A stretch of DNA of 6,713 nucleotides. Origin: Nitratifractor sp. GTDB lineage: Bacteria > Campylobacterota > Campylobacteria > Campylobacterales > Sulfurovaceae. This document shows positions 1-4,618 of the stretch, piece by piece (position 1 is the first letter of the stretch; each line of letters begins with the position of its first letter). The stretch is from the NCBI GenBank assembly GCA_015490055.1, contig WFYP01000118.1:1-6713 (forward strand), given 5' to 3'. Below the pieces are notes generated by a model, which worked only from the letters and a program-made list of their open reading frames with translations, ran no database searches and was not told the DNA's origin. The position numbers were made by a program, and so were the translations under genes.

Positions 1-102
1 GTAGTAGTATATAATTTTACCATAAGAGGTTGATTAATCTCTTACTCCTTGTTTTGTTTGTGAAAGAAAAAAAAGAGTTTTCCTTGTTCTCTTATATATT
101 CT

Positions 103-111
103 TGATATGAT
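103..111 (+). promoter_or_regulatory. Possible extended -10 promoter element
   Basis: TGATATGAT fits the TGnTATAAT extended -10 consensus with one mismatch, and T-rich DNA lies upstream. A start about 7 bases downstream would fall near 117-119, at the 5' edge of the GCTCC/GGAGC hairpin and just before a tiny reading frame at 135. The assignment rests on sequence pattern only, and such matches are common in AT-rich DNA. Confidence 0.25.
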
Positions 112-112
112 A

Positions 113-134
113 TTTTGCTCCGAGAGGAGCAAAA
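113..134. other. Perfect 9-bp hairpin with GAGA tetraloop
   Basis: TTTTGCTCC (113-121) pairs perfectly with GGAGCAAAA (126-134) around a GAGA loop, which on the + strand is a stable GNRA-type tetraloop. It is the strongest stem in the gene-free left end. It lies about 90 bases beyond the ankyrin gene's stop and could mark the 3' end of that leftward transcript. However, neither strand has a T tract after the stem (the stem itself has T on its 5' side and A on its 3' side), so it is not a standard intrinsic terminator. On the + strand the 3' arm contains a GGAG Shine-Dalgarno-like run followed by ATG at 135. Apart from this, 1-221 shows a weaker 6-bp stem (23-28 with 39-44) and a 12-bp AT palindrome (171-182). 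Confidence 0.5.
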
Positions 135-179
135 ATGTTTAAACTTTCCAAAATTATACAATATTTTTTCATTTTATAA
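135..179 (+). CDS. Possible 14-residue leader peptide (very tentative)
   Basis: An ATG at 135 opens a 14-codon frame (MFKLSKIIQYFFIL, stop TAA at 177-179). GGAG at 126-129 sits five bases upstream, which is a good Shine-Dalgarno spacing, but that GGAG is locked in the 113-134 hairpin. An extended -10-like element lies at 103-111. A basic and hydrophobic peptide this short could be a leader peptide or chance. It is recorded because the promoter, hairpin, ribosome site and start fall in the right order. Nothing downstream on this strand looks like a regulated gene, since the next gene is antisense. Conservation in relatives would be needed to believe it. Confidence 0.12.
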   Translation: MFKLSKIIQYFFIL

Positions 180-221
180 AATAAATATTTCAATTTTATA
201 ACTTTAGAGGTGCCCTTTAGT

Positions 222-725
222 TTACAAACTCTCTAAAAATTTAACTGCACTTTTTTGACCAAGTTTCTTAGCATACGATAAAGCATCCATTCCATATCTA
301 TCTACACTTTTTGCATCTGCACCCTCTGAAATTAAAAATTTCATCATCTCTATATCGTTAAAGCTTGCTGCTAGCATTAAAGGGGTTAAGCCACTCTTTC
401 TTTTACTAGCTGTTAAATCTATTCCACTATTTTTACAAAGTGTTACTATATCTTTGCGTTTATACTTTACGGCAATATCTATAGCCCCTAAACCTTCGCG
501 GTTAGTATAATCTAGCTTCATTCCATTCTCTATTAAAAGCTCTATTGCCTCTAGGCTTGCACCTGTTTGAATTACATAGAATAGTAGAGGTATCTCATCT
601 GGTTCGTCCAAATCGTACTCTGCACCTATTACTACTTCGCAATTTAAGTCGTAATCTTTGCTCTTAAGCAAGCTTTTTATCTTTGGCAAAGAGTCGTGTT
701 CGATTGCTTGTAGTAACTCTTGCAT
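222..725 (-). CDS. Ankyrin-repeat protein
   Basis: A 167-residue protein made almost entirely of ankyrin repeats. The clearest is at residues 111-140 (SGLTPLMLAA, then a second helix ending FLISEGAD). Weaker repeats lie at about 44-73 (PLLFYVIQ ... LLIENG), 77-106 and 144-167 (DALSYAKKLGQ). There is no signal peptide or membrane segment, so it is probably cytoplasmic. Ankyrin repeats bind other proteins; the partner and function are unknown. It is the last gene of the panD-ybaB-ank unit: its ATG shares one base with the ybaB stop (TAATG), which points to translational coupling. A GGAAG ribosome site 10 bases upstream of the ATG is partly inside a small hairpin (727-743). The start is fixed by this overlap. 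No canonical terminator follows; the nearest strong hairpin is at 113-134. Confidence 0.9.
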   Translation of the reverse strand: MQELLQAIEHDSLPKIKSLLKSKDYDLNCEVVIGAEYDLDEPDEIPLLFYVIQTGASLEAIELLIENGMKLDYTNREGLGAIDIAVKYKRKDIVTLCKNSGIDLTASKRKSGLTPLMLAASFNDIEMMKFLISEGADAKSVDRYGMDALSYAKKLGQKSAVKFLESL

Positions 726-1042
726 TATTTGGTACTTCCAAATGGATTCATACCGCCAAACATATTCATAGCTTGGCTCTTTTTGTTATCTTCTGCCATT
801 TTTAGGGCATCGTTAATTGTGCTAATTAGCAAAATTTGCATAGACTCTTTATCTTCAAGCAAAGAGTCATCTATCGTAATATCTACAACTTCACCAGCAC
901 CATTTACGCTAGCTTGTACCAAACCACCGCCACCTTTTGCTGTCATAGTTACTGCTTTACTTTGCTCTTCTAACTCTTTAGCCTTCTCTTGCATACTTTT
1001 TAGCATATCTTGCATATTATTTAAATCCAATCCATCAAACAT
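725..1042 (-). CDS. ybaB: YbaB/EbfC-family nucleoid-associated protein
   Basis: A 105-residue protein of normal length for the YbaB/EbfC family: small dimeric DNA-binding proteins that coat the nucleoid and in some bacteria affect gene expression. The order of parts matches the family. A charged N-terminal helix (about residues 8-32, MQDMLKSMQEKAKELEEQ) is followed by a glycine run and beta strands (GGGGLVQASVNGAGEVVDITID, about 37-58, with the typical NGxGEV turn). A C-terminal helix (LLISTINDALKMAED) leads into a Met/Gly-rich tail containing MFGGMNPFG. Its ATG overlaps the panD stop by one base (TAATG), and AAGGA (complement of 1051-1055) eight bases upstream is a good ribosome site inside panD. 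H. pylori also has panD next to a ybaB gene, so the pairing is an old Campylobacterota arrangement. The family call is secure; the role in this organism is inferred. Confidence 0.95.
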   Translation of the reverse strand: MFDGLDLNNMQDMLKSMQEKAKELEEQSKAVTMTAKGGGGLVQASVNGAGEVVDITIDDSLLEDKESMQILLISTINDALKMAEDNKKSQAMNMFGGMNPFGSTK

Positions 1043-1410
1043 TATTCTAATCCTTCAAACTGCTCTGCAATTTCATTATTGTCATCTAATATAACAATTT
1101 TTGGCTTATACTCATCTGCCTCTTTTTCGCTAAGTTGCGTGTAAGCAATTATTATAATCTTATCGCCAACTGCAACTTTTCTAGCAGCAGCTCCATTTAA
1201 GCAAATATCTCTCTTTCCACGCTCACCCGGAATTATATATGTGCTAAATCGCTCGCCATTATTAACATTTACAATGTCTATCTTTTGCCCAACTCTCATA
1301 TTAGAAGCCTCTAAAAGCTCTCTATCTATAGTGATTGAGCCAACATAATTTAAATTCGCATCTGTAACAGTTGCTCTATGAATTTTGCTATGAAGCATAG
1401 TTATTGTCAT
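1042..1410 (-). CDS. panD: Aspartate 1-decarboxylase proenzyme
   Basis: Makes beta-alanine from L-aspartate for pantothenate and coenzyme A synthesis in the cytoplasm. The 122-residue proenzyme lines up with E. coli PanD (126 residues) without shift. The self-cleavage pair is Gly24-Ser25 in YVGSITID; Ser25 becomes the catalytic pyruvoyl group. Lys9, Arg54, Tyr58 and Asn72, and the following GAAAR stretch, are all in place. This numbering supports the first ATG (1410) rather than the second (codon 5). GAGG (complement of 1418-1421) lies seven bases upstream of that first ATG. The gene begins a three-gene unit with ybaB and the ankyrin gene, driven by an extended -10 promoter at 1441-1449. No other pantothenate gene is in the window. 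The active site is complete, so it should be functional. Confidence 0.98.
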   Translation of the reverse strand: MTITMLHSKIHRATVTDANLNYVGSITIDRELLEASNMRVGQKIDIVNVNNGERFSTYIIPGERGKRDICLNGAAARKVAVGDKIIIIAYTQLSEKEADEYKPKIVILDDNNEIAEQFEGLE

Positions 1411-1440
1411 ATTTTAACCTCAATAAGTTTTATCTGTTTT

Positions 1441-1449
1441 ATTATACCA
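1441..1449 (-). promoter_or_regulatory. panD promoter, extended -10
   Basis: On the minus strand this reads TGGTATAAT, a perfect TGnTATAAT extended -10, preceded by a TTTTTT run and no obvious -35 box, as is usual for the main sigma factor in Campylobacterota. A start about seven bases downstream would give a leader of about 24 bases containing the GAGG ribosome site (complement of 1418-1421). It would drive panD-ybaB-ank. Confidence 0.65.
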
Positions 1450-1475
1450 AAAAATGTGAAGAATTTGCAGAGAGT

Positions 1476-1494
1476 GGCAAGAAGAACTCTTGCC
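1476..1494 (-). terminator. Candidate terminator hairpin after the ferredoxin gene
   Basis: GGCAAGA (1476-1482) and TCTTGCC (1488-1494) form a perfect 7-bp stem with a 5-base loop. It starts nine bases after the ferredoxin stop codon and lies before the panD promoter. The position suits a terminator separating the two units. On the minus strand the sequence after the stem is only moderately T-rich (ACTCTCTGC), so termination may be partial and some readthrough into panD is possible. Confidence 0.4.
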
Positions 1495-1503
1495 TTGCTT
1501 GTA

Positions 1504-1881
1504 TTAGTTAGCTACAGAAGCTGGTTCTATTGGCTCGCCCCAAAACTCTTCGGGTATAACATACTCATTTACTACATTTCCGCCAATTAAATGCTCGTCG
1601 ATAATTCTATCGATTTTTGCCTTATCTAAACCTACATACATAGTATGCCCCGGTTCTACTAACATTACAGGACCCTGCTGGCATCTACCTAAACAGCTAG
1701 TCTGAATTGGCTGAACTGTTCCCATAATACCTTTTGTCATTAACTGCTGAGCTAAATAGCCAAACAGCTCCTGAGACTCTTGGTCGCCCTGCTTTACACA
1801 ACTTGGCTTTGGCATCCCAGCAGGTGCACTCTGTTGGCACTTAAAAATATAAAACGCTGGTTGCGGTAATCCTTGCATCAT
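1504..1881 (-). CDS. Thioredoxin-like [2Fe-2S] ferredoxin
   Basis: A 125-residue soluble protein of the thioredoxin-fold [2Fe-2S] ferredoxin family (the COG3411 type, related to Shethna proteins). The four cluster ligands are visible: Cys15 and Cys28 in C-x12-C (with GMPKPSC), and Cys63 and Cys67 in SCLGRC. The family's QGPVMLVEP and GHTMYVG stretch follows. It is an electron carrier in the cytoplasm; its partner cannot be read from the neighbours. About 15 residues beyond the usual end (EEFWGEPIEPASVAN) form a short acidic tail. Two ATGs stand in tandem; AAGGAG (complement of 1889-1894) is 7 bases from the first and 10 from the second, so the first is preferred. It has its own promoter, and a Fur-box-like palindrome lies between promoter and gene, suggesting control by iron. 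The family is secure; the specific role is unknown. Confidence 0.92.
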   Translation of the reverse strand: MMQGLPQPAFYIFKCQQSAPAGMPKPSCVKQGDQESQELFGYLAQQLMTKGIMGTVQPIQTSCLGRCQQGPVMLVEPGHTMYVGLDKAKIDRIIDEHLIGGNVVNEYVIPEEFWGEPIEPASVAN

Positions 1882-1906
1882 CTGTAAACTCCTTAAATTT
1901 AAATCG

Positions 1907-1919
1907 GATAATTATTATC
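1907..1919. promoter_or_regulatory. Fur-box-like palindrome upstream of the ferredoxin gene
   Basis: GATAAT-T-ATTATC is a perfect 6-1-6 inverted repeat and matches the core of the classical Fur box (GATAATnATTATC). On the minus strand a third related hexamer (GATATA) precedes it. It lies about 12 bases downstream of the predicted transcription start and 13 bases before the ribosome site, where a bound repressor would block transcription. The iron-sulfur nature of the product makes iron control plausible. A longer imperfect palindrome, TCGGATA (1904-1910) with TATCCGA (1923-1929), overlaps it. The binding protein is inferred from the motif only; AT-rich DNA raises the chance of accidental matches. 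Confidence 0.5.
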
Positions 1920-1930
1920 TTATATCCGAG

Positions 1931-1939
1931 ATTGTATCA
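1931..1939 (-). promoter_or_regulatory. Ferredoxin promoter, extended -10
   Basis: The minus strand reads TGATACAAT, an extended -10 with one mismatch to TGnTATAAT. Upstream, AACTTTT occurs twice in helical phase, 11 bases apart, which resembles the periodic T-rich stretches that replace a -35 box in Campylobacter promoters. The start would fall near 1924, giving a leader of about 43 bases that contains the Fur-box-like palindrome. Confidence 0.5.
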
Positions 1940-1979
1940 AAAGTTTATAAAAGTTTGTTTAGCTATAACTATTCAATAA

Positions 1980-2930
1980 CTATTTTTCCAGACTTTTAGC
2001 ATACAGAGCAATAGAGAGAGCATACTGTTTACTAGCATTATATTTTGTAATTACGCGATAGTTTTTATCGCCTAAATAGACATCGTAACTATCTCCATCT
2101 CTAAGTCTTATAAAATATGCACCACTACGCCACCATTTTGGTGGAATAACTCCATAATTTATTAGCGTGTTGTAGCTATAGAAACTTCGGTATCCGCTTC
2201 TAAGGCTTAAGAAACTGCTCCCTTTAACTTTTGGCTTTGCTATTGTTGCTCTACTACTTCTCCAGCCATTATACTTTAAAAATTTAGCGATAGAGCCTAT
2301 ACAGTCTGGCATAGAGTTTGGGTTACGAACACCATCGCCATTTAAATCTACACCATACTTTAAATATATAGAGGGTACTTGCTGTACACACCCCATAGCC
2401 CCAGCAAACGAGCCTCTTAAGCTTAACACATTTAAGTGCTCTCGTCTTGCTAAAATTAAAGCGTTTGTAAGTTGCTCTTTAAAAAAACGCTGTTTGCGGT
2501 TTGGGTTAAGTGCTAAAGTAACCAAAGCATCCCAGACACTATACTCTCCACCATAAAGTCCAAATTTACTCTCTACACGAATAAATGCTGTTATAATCTC
2601 TTTATCTACGCCATATAATTTTTGTGCTTTGTCTAAATAGGGTGCATACTTTTGCATAAACTCTCTGCCTAATTCTATACTCTCTGGTATTAAAATTTTA
2701 CTTTTATATCTATGCCAAGAGTAATCGGTTGCGTGTTTAAGCTTTCCGTTATATCTATCTAAAACATCTTGTCTGTGATGAGCTTTTTTTAGCAACTTTT
2801 TTAAATAACTCTTATTAAAGCCATATCTTATATGCATTTTTTGAATAAATTTTTTACCTGCATAAGTCTTTGAATAATCAAAACTATAAAGGAAAAATGG
2901 TACTAAAATTAATATGAACAACTGTTTCAT
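1980..2930 (-). CDS. mltB: MltB-type lytic murein transglycosylase (GH103)
   Basis: A 316-residue periplasmic enzyme that cleaves the MurNAc-GlcNAc bond of peptidoglycan, forming 1,6-anhydroMurNAc ends. Residues 1-16 are a hydrophobic signal peptide (MKQLFILILVPFFLYS). There is no lipobox cysteine, so unlike E. coli MltB it is probably not a lipoprotein. The catalytic Glu120 lies in FIRVESKFG. The family stretches follow in order: WDALVTLALNPNR (133-145), RGSFAGAMGCVQQVPS (172-187) and an EF-hand-like calcium loop (DLNGDGVRN, 195-203), then AKFLKYNGW. QQVPS replaces the usual QFMPS. The last 90 residues hold the substrate-binding end of the domain. The ribosome site is AAGAG (complement of 2936-2940), five bases upstream. 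It is transcribed divergently from pal, another envelope gene, and is separated from the ferredoxin gene by 98 bases containing that gene's promoter. Confidence 0.93.
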   Translation of the reverse strand: MKQLFILILVPFFLYSFDYSKTYAGKKFIQKMHIRYGFNKSYLKKLLKKAHHRQDVLDRYNGKLKHATDYSWHRYKSKILIPESIELGREFMQKYAPYLDKAQKLYGVDKEIITAFIRVESKFGLYGGEYSVWDALVTLALNPNRKQRFFKEQLTNALILARREHLNVLSLRGSFAGAMGCVQQVPSIYLKYGVDLNGDGVRNPNSMPDCIGSIAKFLKYNGWRSSRATIAKPKVKGSSFLSLRSGYRSFYSYNTLINYGVIPPKWWRSGAYFIRLRDGDSYDVYLGDKNYRVITKYNASKQYALSIALYAKSLEK

Positions 2931-2958
2931 TATGACTCTTTTAAAAAAATATATAAGA

Positions 2959-2967
2959 AGTATATCA
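2959..2967 (-). promoter_or_regulatory. mltB promoter, extended -10
   Basis: The minus strand reads TGATATACT, an extended -10 with one mismatch. The start would fall near 2952, giving a leader of about 22 bases that contains the ribosome site. It is the mirror image of the pal promoter on the other arm of the 2961-3000 inverted repeat. Confidence 0.55.
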
Positions 2968-3000
2968 TAAAATTAATATTTTTTCATATTTTATGATATA
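2961..3000. repeat. 13-bp perfect inverted repeat carrying two divergent promoters
   Basis: TATATCATAAAAT (2961-2973) is repeated exactly as its reverse complement at 2988-3000, with a 14-base AT spacer. Each arm, read outwards, is TTTTATGATATA followed by CT (left, towards mltB) or AT (right, towards pal), so each arm supplies an extended -10 element. The symmetry therefore extends beyond the -10 hexamers into the preceding TTTTA. It could reflect selection for paired promoters or a regulator site; which cannot be told from sequence alone. Confidence 0.75.
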
Positions 3001-3002
3001 AT
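2994..3002 (+). promoter_or_regulatory. pal promoter, extended -10
   Basis: TGATATAAT is a perfect TGnTATAAT extended -10, preceded by T-rich DNA. A start near 3009 gives a leader of about 24 bases containing the AGGGAG ribosome site (3020-3025). It may also supply transcription through to ksgA and rnj, although a long inverted repeat intervenes after pal. Confidence 0.65.
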
Positions 3003-3032
3003 AGTAGCAATAATCTTTTAGGGAGATAGTCT

Positions 3033-3626
3033 ATGAATAGAAAAATGATATTTTTAGTGGTGGTAGGTTTGGCTCTTATTTTTAGTGGATGTTCAAAAAA
3101 AATGCCAATAGCTTTACCAGGTAGTTCAACTACTGGTGGTGGCATACCAGCAGGTGCAATTAATGCTGGTTCAATCGATGGAAATGTTGTACCTACAAAT
3201 GGTGGCGTAACAAACTCAAATAGCAAAAGTAGTTTCCAAGCTGGTAAAATTAGTAACAAAGGTAAATATTTAGGTAGTGATGGAGTTAGTAGAAGTGGTT
3301 TTAAACTGCTATATTTTGCAAGCGATGCTTACACGCTAGATGATGATCAAATCAAAAGACTTATGAGCGATGTTCCAAAACTTAAAAGTGCAGCAGCAAA
3401 TGGAAAGCTGCTTGTAGAGGGTAACTGTGATGAGTTTGGTACAGATGAATACAACCATGCATTGGGACTTAAAAGAGCAAAAGCTGTAAAGACACTACTT
3501 GTTAGTGCAGGTATAGATGCTAATAAAATAGATACAGTAAGTTATGGCGAGAGCAATCCAGTATGTACTGTAAACAAACCAGCATGTCATGCAAAAAATA
3601 GACGCGTAGAGATAAATAAAAATTAA
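3033..3626 (+). CDS. pal: Pal-like peptidoglycan-associated lipoprotein (OmpA domain)
   Basis: A 197-residue outer-membrane lipoprotein. Residues 1-19 are a lipoprotein signal ending in the lipobox FSGC with acylated Cys20. A flexible Gly/Ser/Thr/Asn-rich linker (about 28-70) follows. The OmpA-type peptidoglycan-binding domain runs from about residue 90 to the end. Its diaminopimelate-binding residues are Asp133 in GNCDEFG and Arg148 in LGLKRA, and it ends with NRRVE. Pal proteins tie the outer membrane to peptidoglycan within the Tol-Pal system. SYGESNPVC and two loop cysteines (178, 185) are typical of Campylobacterota Pal; Cys132 replaces the more usual Thr. The start has AGGGAG seven bases upstream. 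No tolB or exbB/exbD lies nearby, so this could be the main Pal moved from its operon or a second OmpA-domain lipoprotein. It faces mltB across shared promoter DNA. Confidence 0.9.
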   Translation: MNRKMIFLVVVGLALIFSGCSKKMPIALPGSSTTGGGIPAGAINAGSIDGNVVPTNGGVTNSNSKSSFQAGKISNKGKYLGSDGVSRSGFKLLYFASDAYTLDDDQIKRLMSDVPKLKSAAANGKLLVEGNCDEFGTDEYNHALGLKRAKAVKTLLVSAGIDANKIDTVSYGESNPVCTVNKPACHAKNRRVEINKN

Positions 3627-3637
3627 GATTTTGGCTT

Positions 3638-3663
3638 GTAGGATGCGACCTATGTGTCGCACC
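3638..3663 (+). repeat. Left REP unit (GTAG + hairpin)
   Basis: GTAG (3638-3641) is followed by a hairpin at 3642-3663: TGCGAC (3644-3649) pairs with GTCGCA (3656-3661) around the loop CTATGT. The stem extends by one more G-C pair beyond an A·C mismatch caused by A3643. The mismatch suggests a somewhat decayed copy compared with the right unit. Confidence 0.55.
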
Positions 3664-3725
3664 GTTAGCAAATATTGCCAAGAATTATCCAGTGTGTTAG
3701 AAATTTTACAGTAGTATAAACTAAC

Positions 3726-3751
3726 GGTGCGACACACAGGTCGCACCCTAC
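3726..3751 (-). repeat. Right REP unit (GTAG + hairpin)
   Basis: On the minus strand GTAG (complement of 3748-3751) is followed by a perfect 8-bp hairpin: GGTGCGAC pairs with GTCGCACC around the loop CTGTGT (+ strand 3726-3733 and 3740-3747). It is the intact version of the left unit, in opposite orientation. Confidence 0.58.
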
Positions 3752-3786
3752 ATAAATAAGCTTCACTTTAAGGTTAATATAGTAAA

Positions 3787-4575
3787 ATGTATCAAAATTT
3801 GAATAAGAATGCAGCAAAGATTGCAGATAAAAAGTTTGGGCAAAACTTTTTAAAAGATAGTAGTGTCGTAGTAAAAATAGTCGAAGCGATTCCCAACGAT
3901 GGTTTACCATTAGTAGAAATTGGGCCTGGCTTAGGTGATTTAACTAGACAGCTTTTAAAAGTTGGGCAGGTTAGAGCATATGAAGTAGATAAAAGACTAT
4001 GTGAGTATCTACAAAATGAGTTTAAAGAGCCACTAGAGAGTGGAGATTTAGAACTTGTATGCAAAGATATACTTGAGCATAGTGGAAGTTTGCAAGATGG
4101 CGAATACTCGCTAGTTGCAAATTTACCATATTATATAGCTACAACAATAATATTAAATGGGTTGCGAGATACAAATTGCAAGCGACTGTTGGTAATGGTA
4201 CAAAAAGAGGTGGCCGAGAAGTTTGCGGCACCTGTAAAGAGCAAAAATTTTGGCTCTTTAGCAGTACTTAGCCAGAGTATAGCAGATGTAAAAATACTTT
4301 TTGAAGTGCCAAAAGAGGCTTTTGTGCCACCGCCAAAAGTAACATCTGCAATTTTATATATTGAAAAACGAGACTCTTTAAAAGATAAAGATTTCGAAGA
4401 TTTTTTACGCATTGCAACAAAGCAACCTAGAAAGACGCTATATAAAAATTTATCTACATTTTATGACAAAAAGCTACTTGAAACTGTGTACGAACAGTTA
4501 GATATAAAGAGTAATGCAAGAGCCCATGAATTAGAGTTGTCGAAGTATCATCAGTTATATGCTAAATTAAAATAA
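3787..4575 (+). CDS. rsmA: 16S rRNA dimethyladenosine transferase RsmA/KsgA
   Basis: Dimethylates two adjacent adenosines in the last hairpin of 16S rRNA using S-adenosylmethionine, a late check in small-subunit assembly. At 262 residues it has normal length. Motifs in order are KKFGQNFLKD (15-24), the SAM-binding VEIGPGLGDLT (43-53), Glu66 in AYEVDKRL (ribose contact), Asp94 in CKDIL, the catalytic NLPYYIAT (112-119) and FVPPPKVTSA (179-188). The C-terminal helical domain is complete. The start is the first ATG after an in-frame TAA (3775-3777). The ribosome site is weak: TAAGG (3769-3773) is 13 bases away. It lies downstream of the REPIN-like element and 43 bases before rnj's preferred start. 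The ksgA-rnj pair also occurs in H. pylori. Confidence 0.97.
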   Translation: MYQNLNKNAAKIADKKFGQNFLKDSSVVVKIVEAIPNDGLPLVEIGPGLGDLTRQLLKVGQVRAYEVDKRLCEYLQNEFKEPLESGDLELVCKDILEHSGSLQDGEYSLVANLPYYIATTIILNGLRDTNCKRLLVMVQKEVAEKFAAPVKSKNFGSLAVLSQSIADVKILFEVPKEAFVPPPKVTSAILYIEKRDSLKDKDFEDFLRIATKQPRKTLYKNLSTFYDKKLLETVYEQLDIKSNARAHELELSKYHQLYAKLK

Positions 4576-4618
4576 CTTTTATTTAGTTCAAAAGATAAGA
4601 ATTATATAAGGATTAATG

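Larger units (their letters stand above)
3637..3752. mobile_element. REPIN-like element: two inverted REP units around a spacer
   Basis: Two 32-bp arms (3637-3668 and 3721-3752) are reverse complements with only two mismatches (A in the left arm and G in the right at both sites). They flank a 52-base AT-rich spacer. Read from its outer end, each arm is TGTAG, a short hairpin with a 6-base loop, then the tail GTTAG. A GTAG tetranucleotide directly before a hairpin is the signature of REP units recognised by RAYT (TnpA-REP) transposases, and paired inverted REPs are called REPINs. The arms are clearly more GC-rich than the flanks. The element fills most of the 160-base gap between pal and ksgA. 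Copy number elsewhere cannot be seen here, so its mobility is inference. Confidence 0.6.

Noticed and set aside
23..44. TAAGAG/CTCTTA hairpin near the left edge
   Set aside because: A six-base stem with a ten-base loop in AT-rich DNA is weak; the following sequence is T-rich but interrupted. It could belong to a gene left of the window but cannot be supported.
113..134. Intrinsic terminator of the ankyrin operon
   Set aside because: The stem is perfect but no T tract follows on either strand, so it is listed only as a hairpin.
720..1094. Open frame on the + strand opposite ybaB
   Set aside because: It lies antisense to a confidently identified ybaB gene, and its hydrophobic, Ser/Ile-rich translation is what the reverse strand of such a gene gives. 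It has no ribosome site or family resemblance.
3637..3752. CRISPR repeat-spacer unit
   Set aside because: The two repeats are inverted, not direct; there are only two, and no cas gene is present.
3778..3783. TATAGT as a -10 for leaderless ksgA mRNA
   Set aside because: Only three bases separate it from the ATG, so a normal start would fall inside the gene. It lacks the TG extension, and TAAGG upstream is a better, though distant, ribosome site.
3495..3910. Two leftward open frames across the pal-ksgA gap
   Set aside because: They run through the REP arms and overlap pal and ksgA on the opposite strand. Their composition (Cys, Tyr, Phe, Ile rich) is not protein-like, and no ribosome site is seen. 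Not a REP transposase: no HUH motif.
4571..4595. CTTTT/AAAAG hairpin between ksgA and rnj as a terminator
   Set aside because: A five-base stem with a single G-C pair and no T tract is too weak; the short gap suggests cotranscription.
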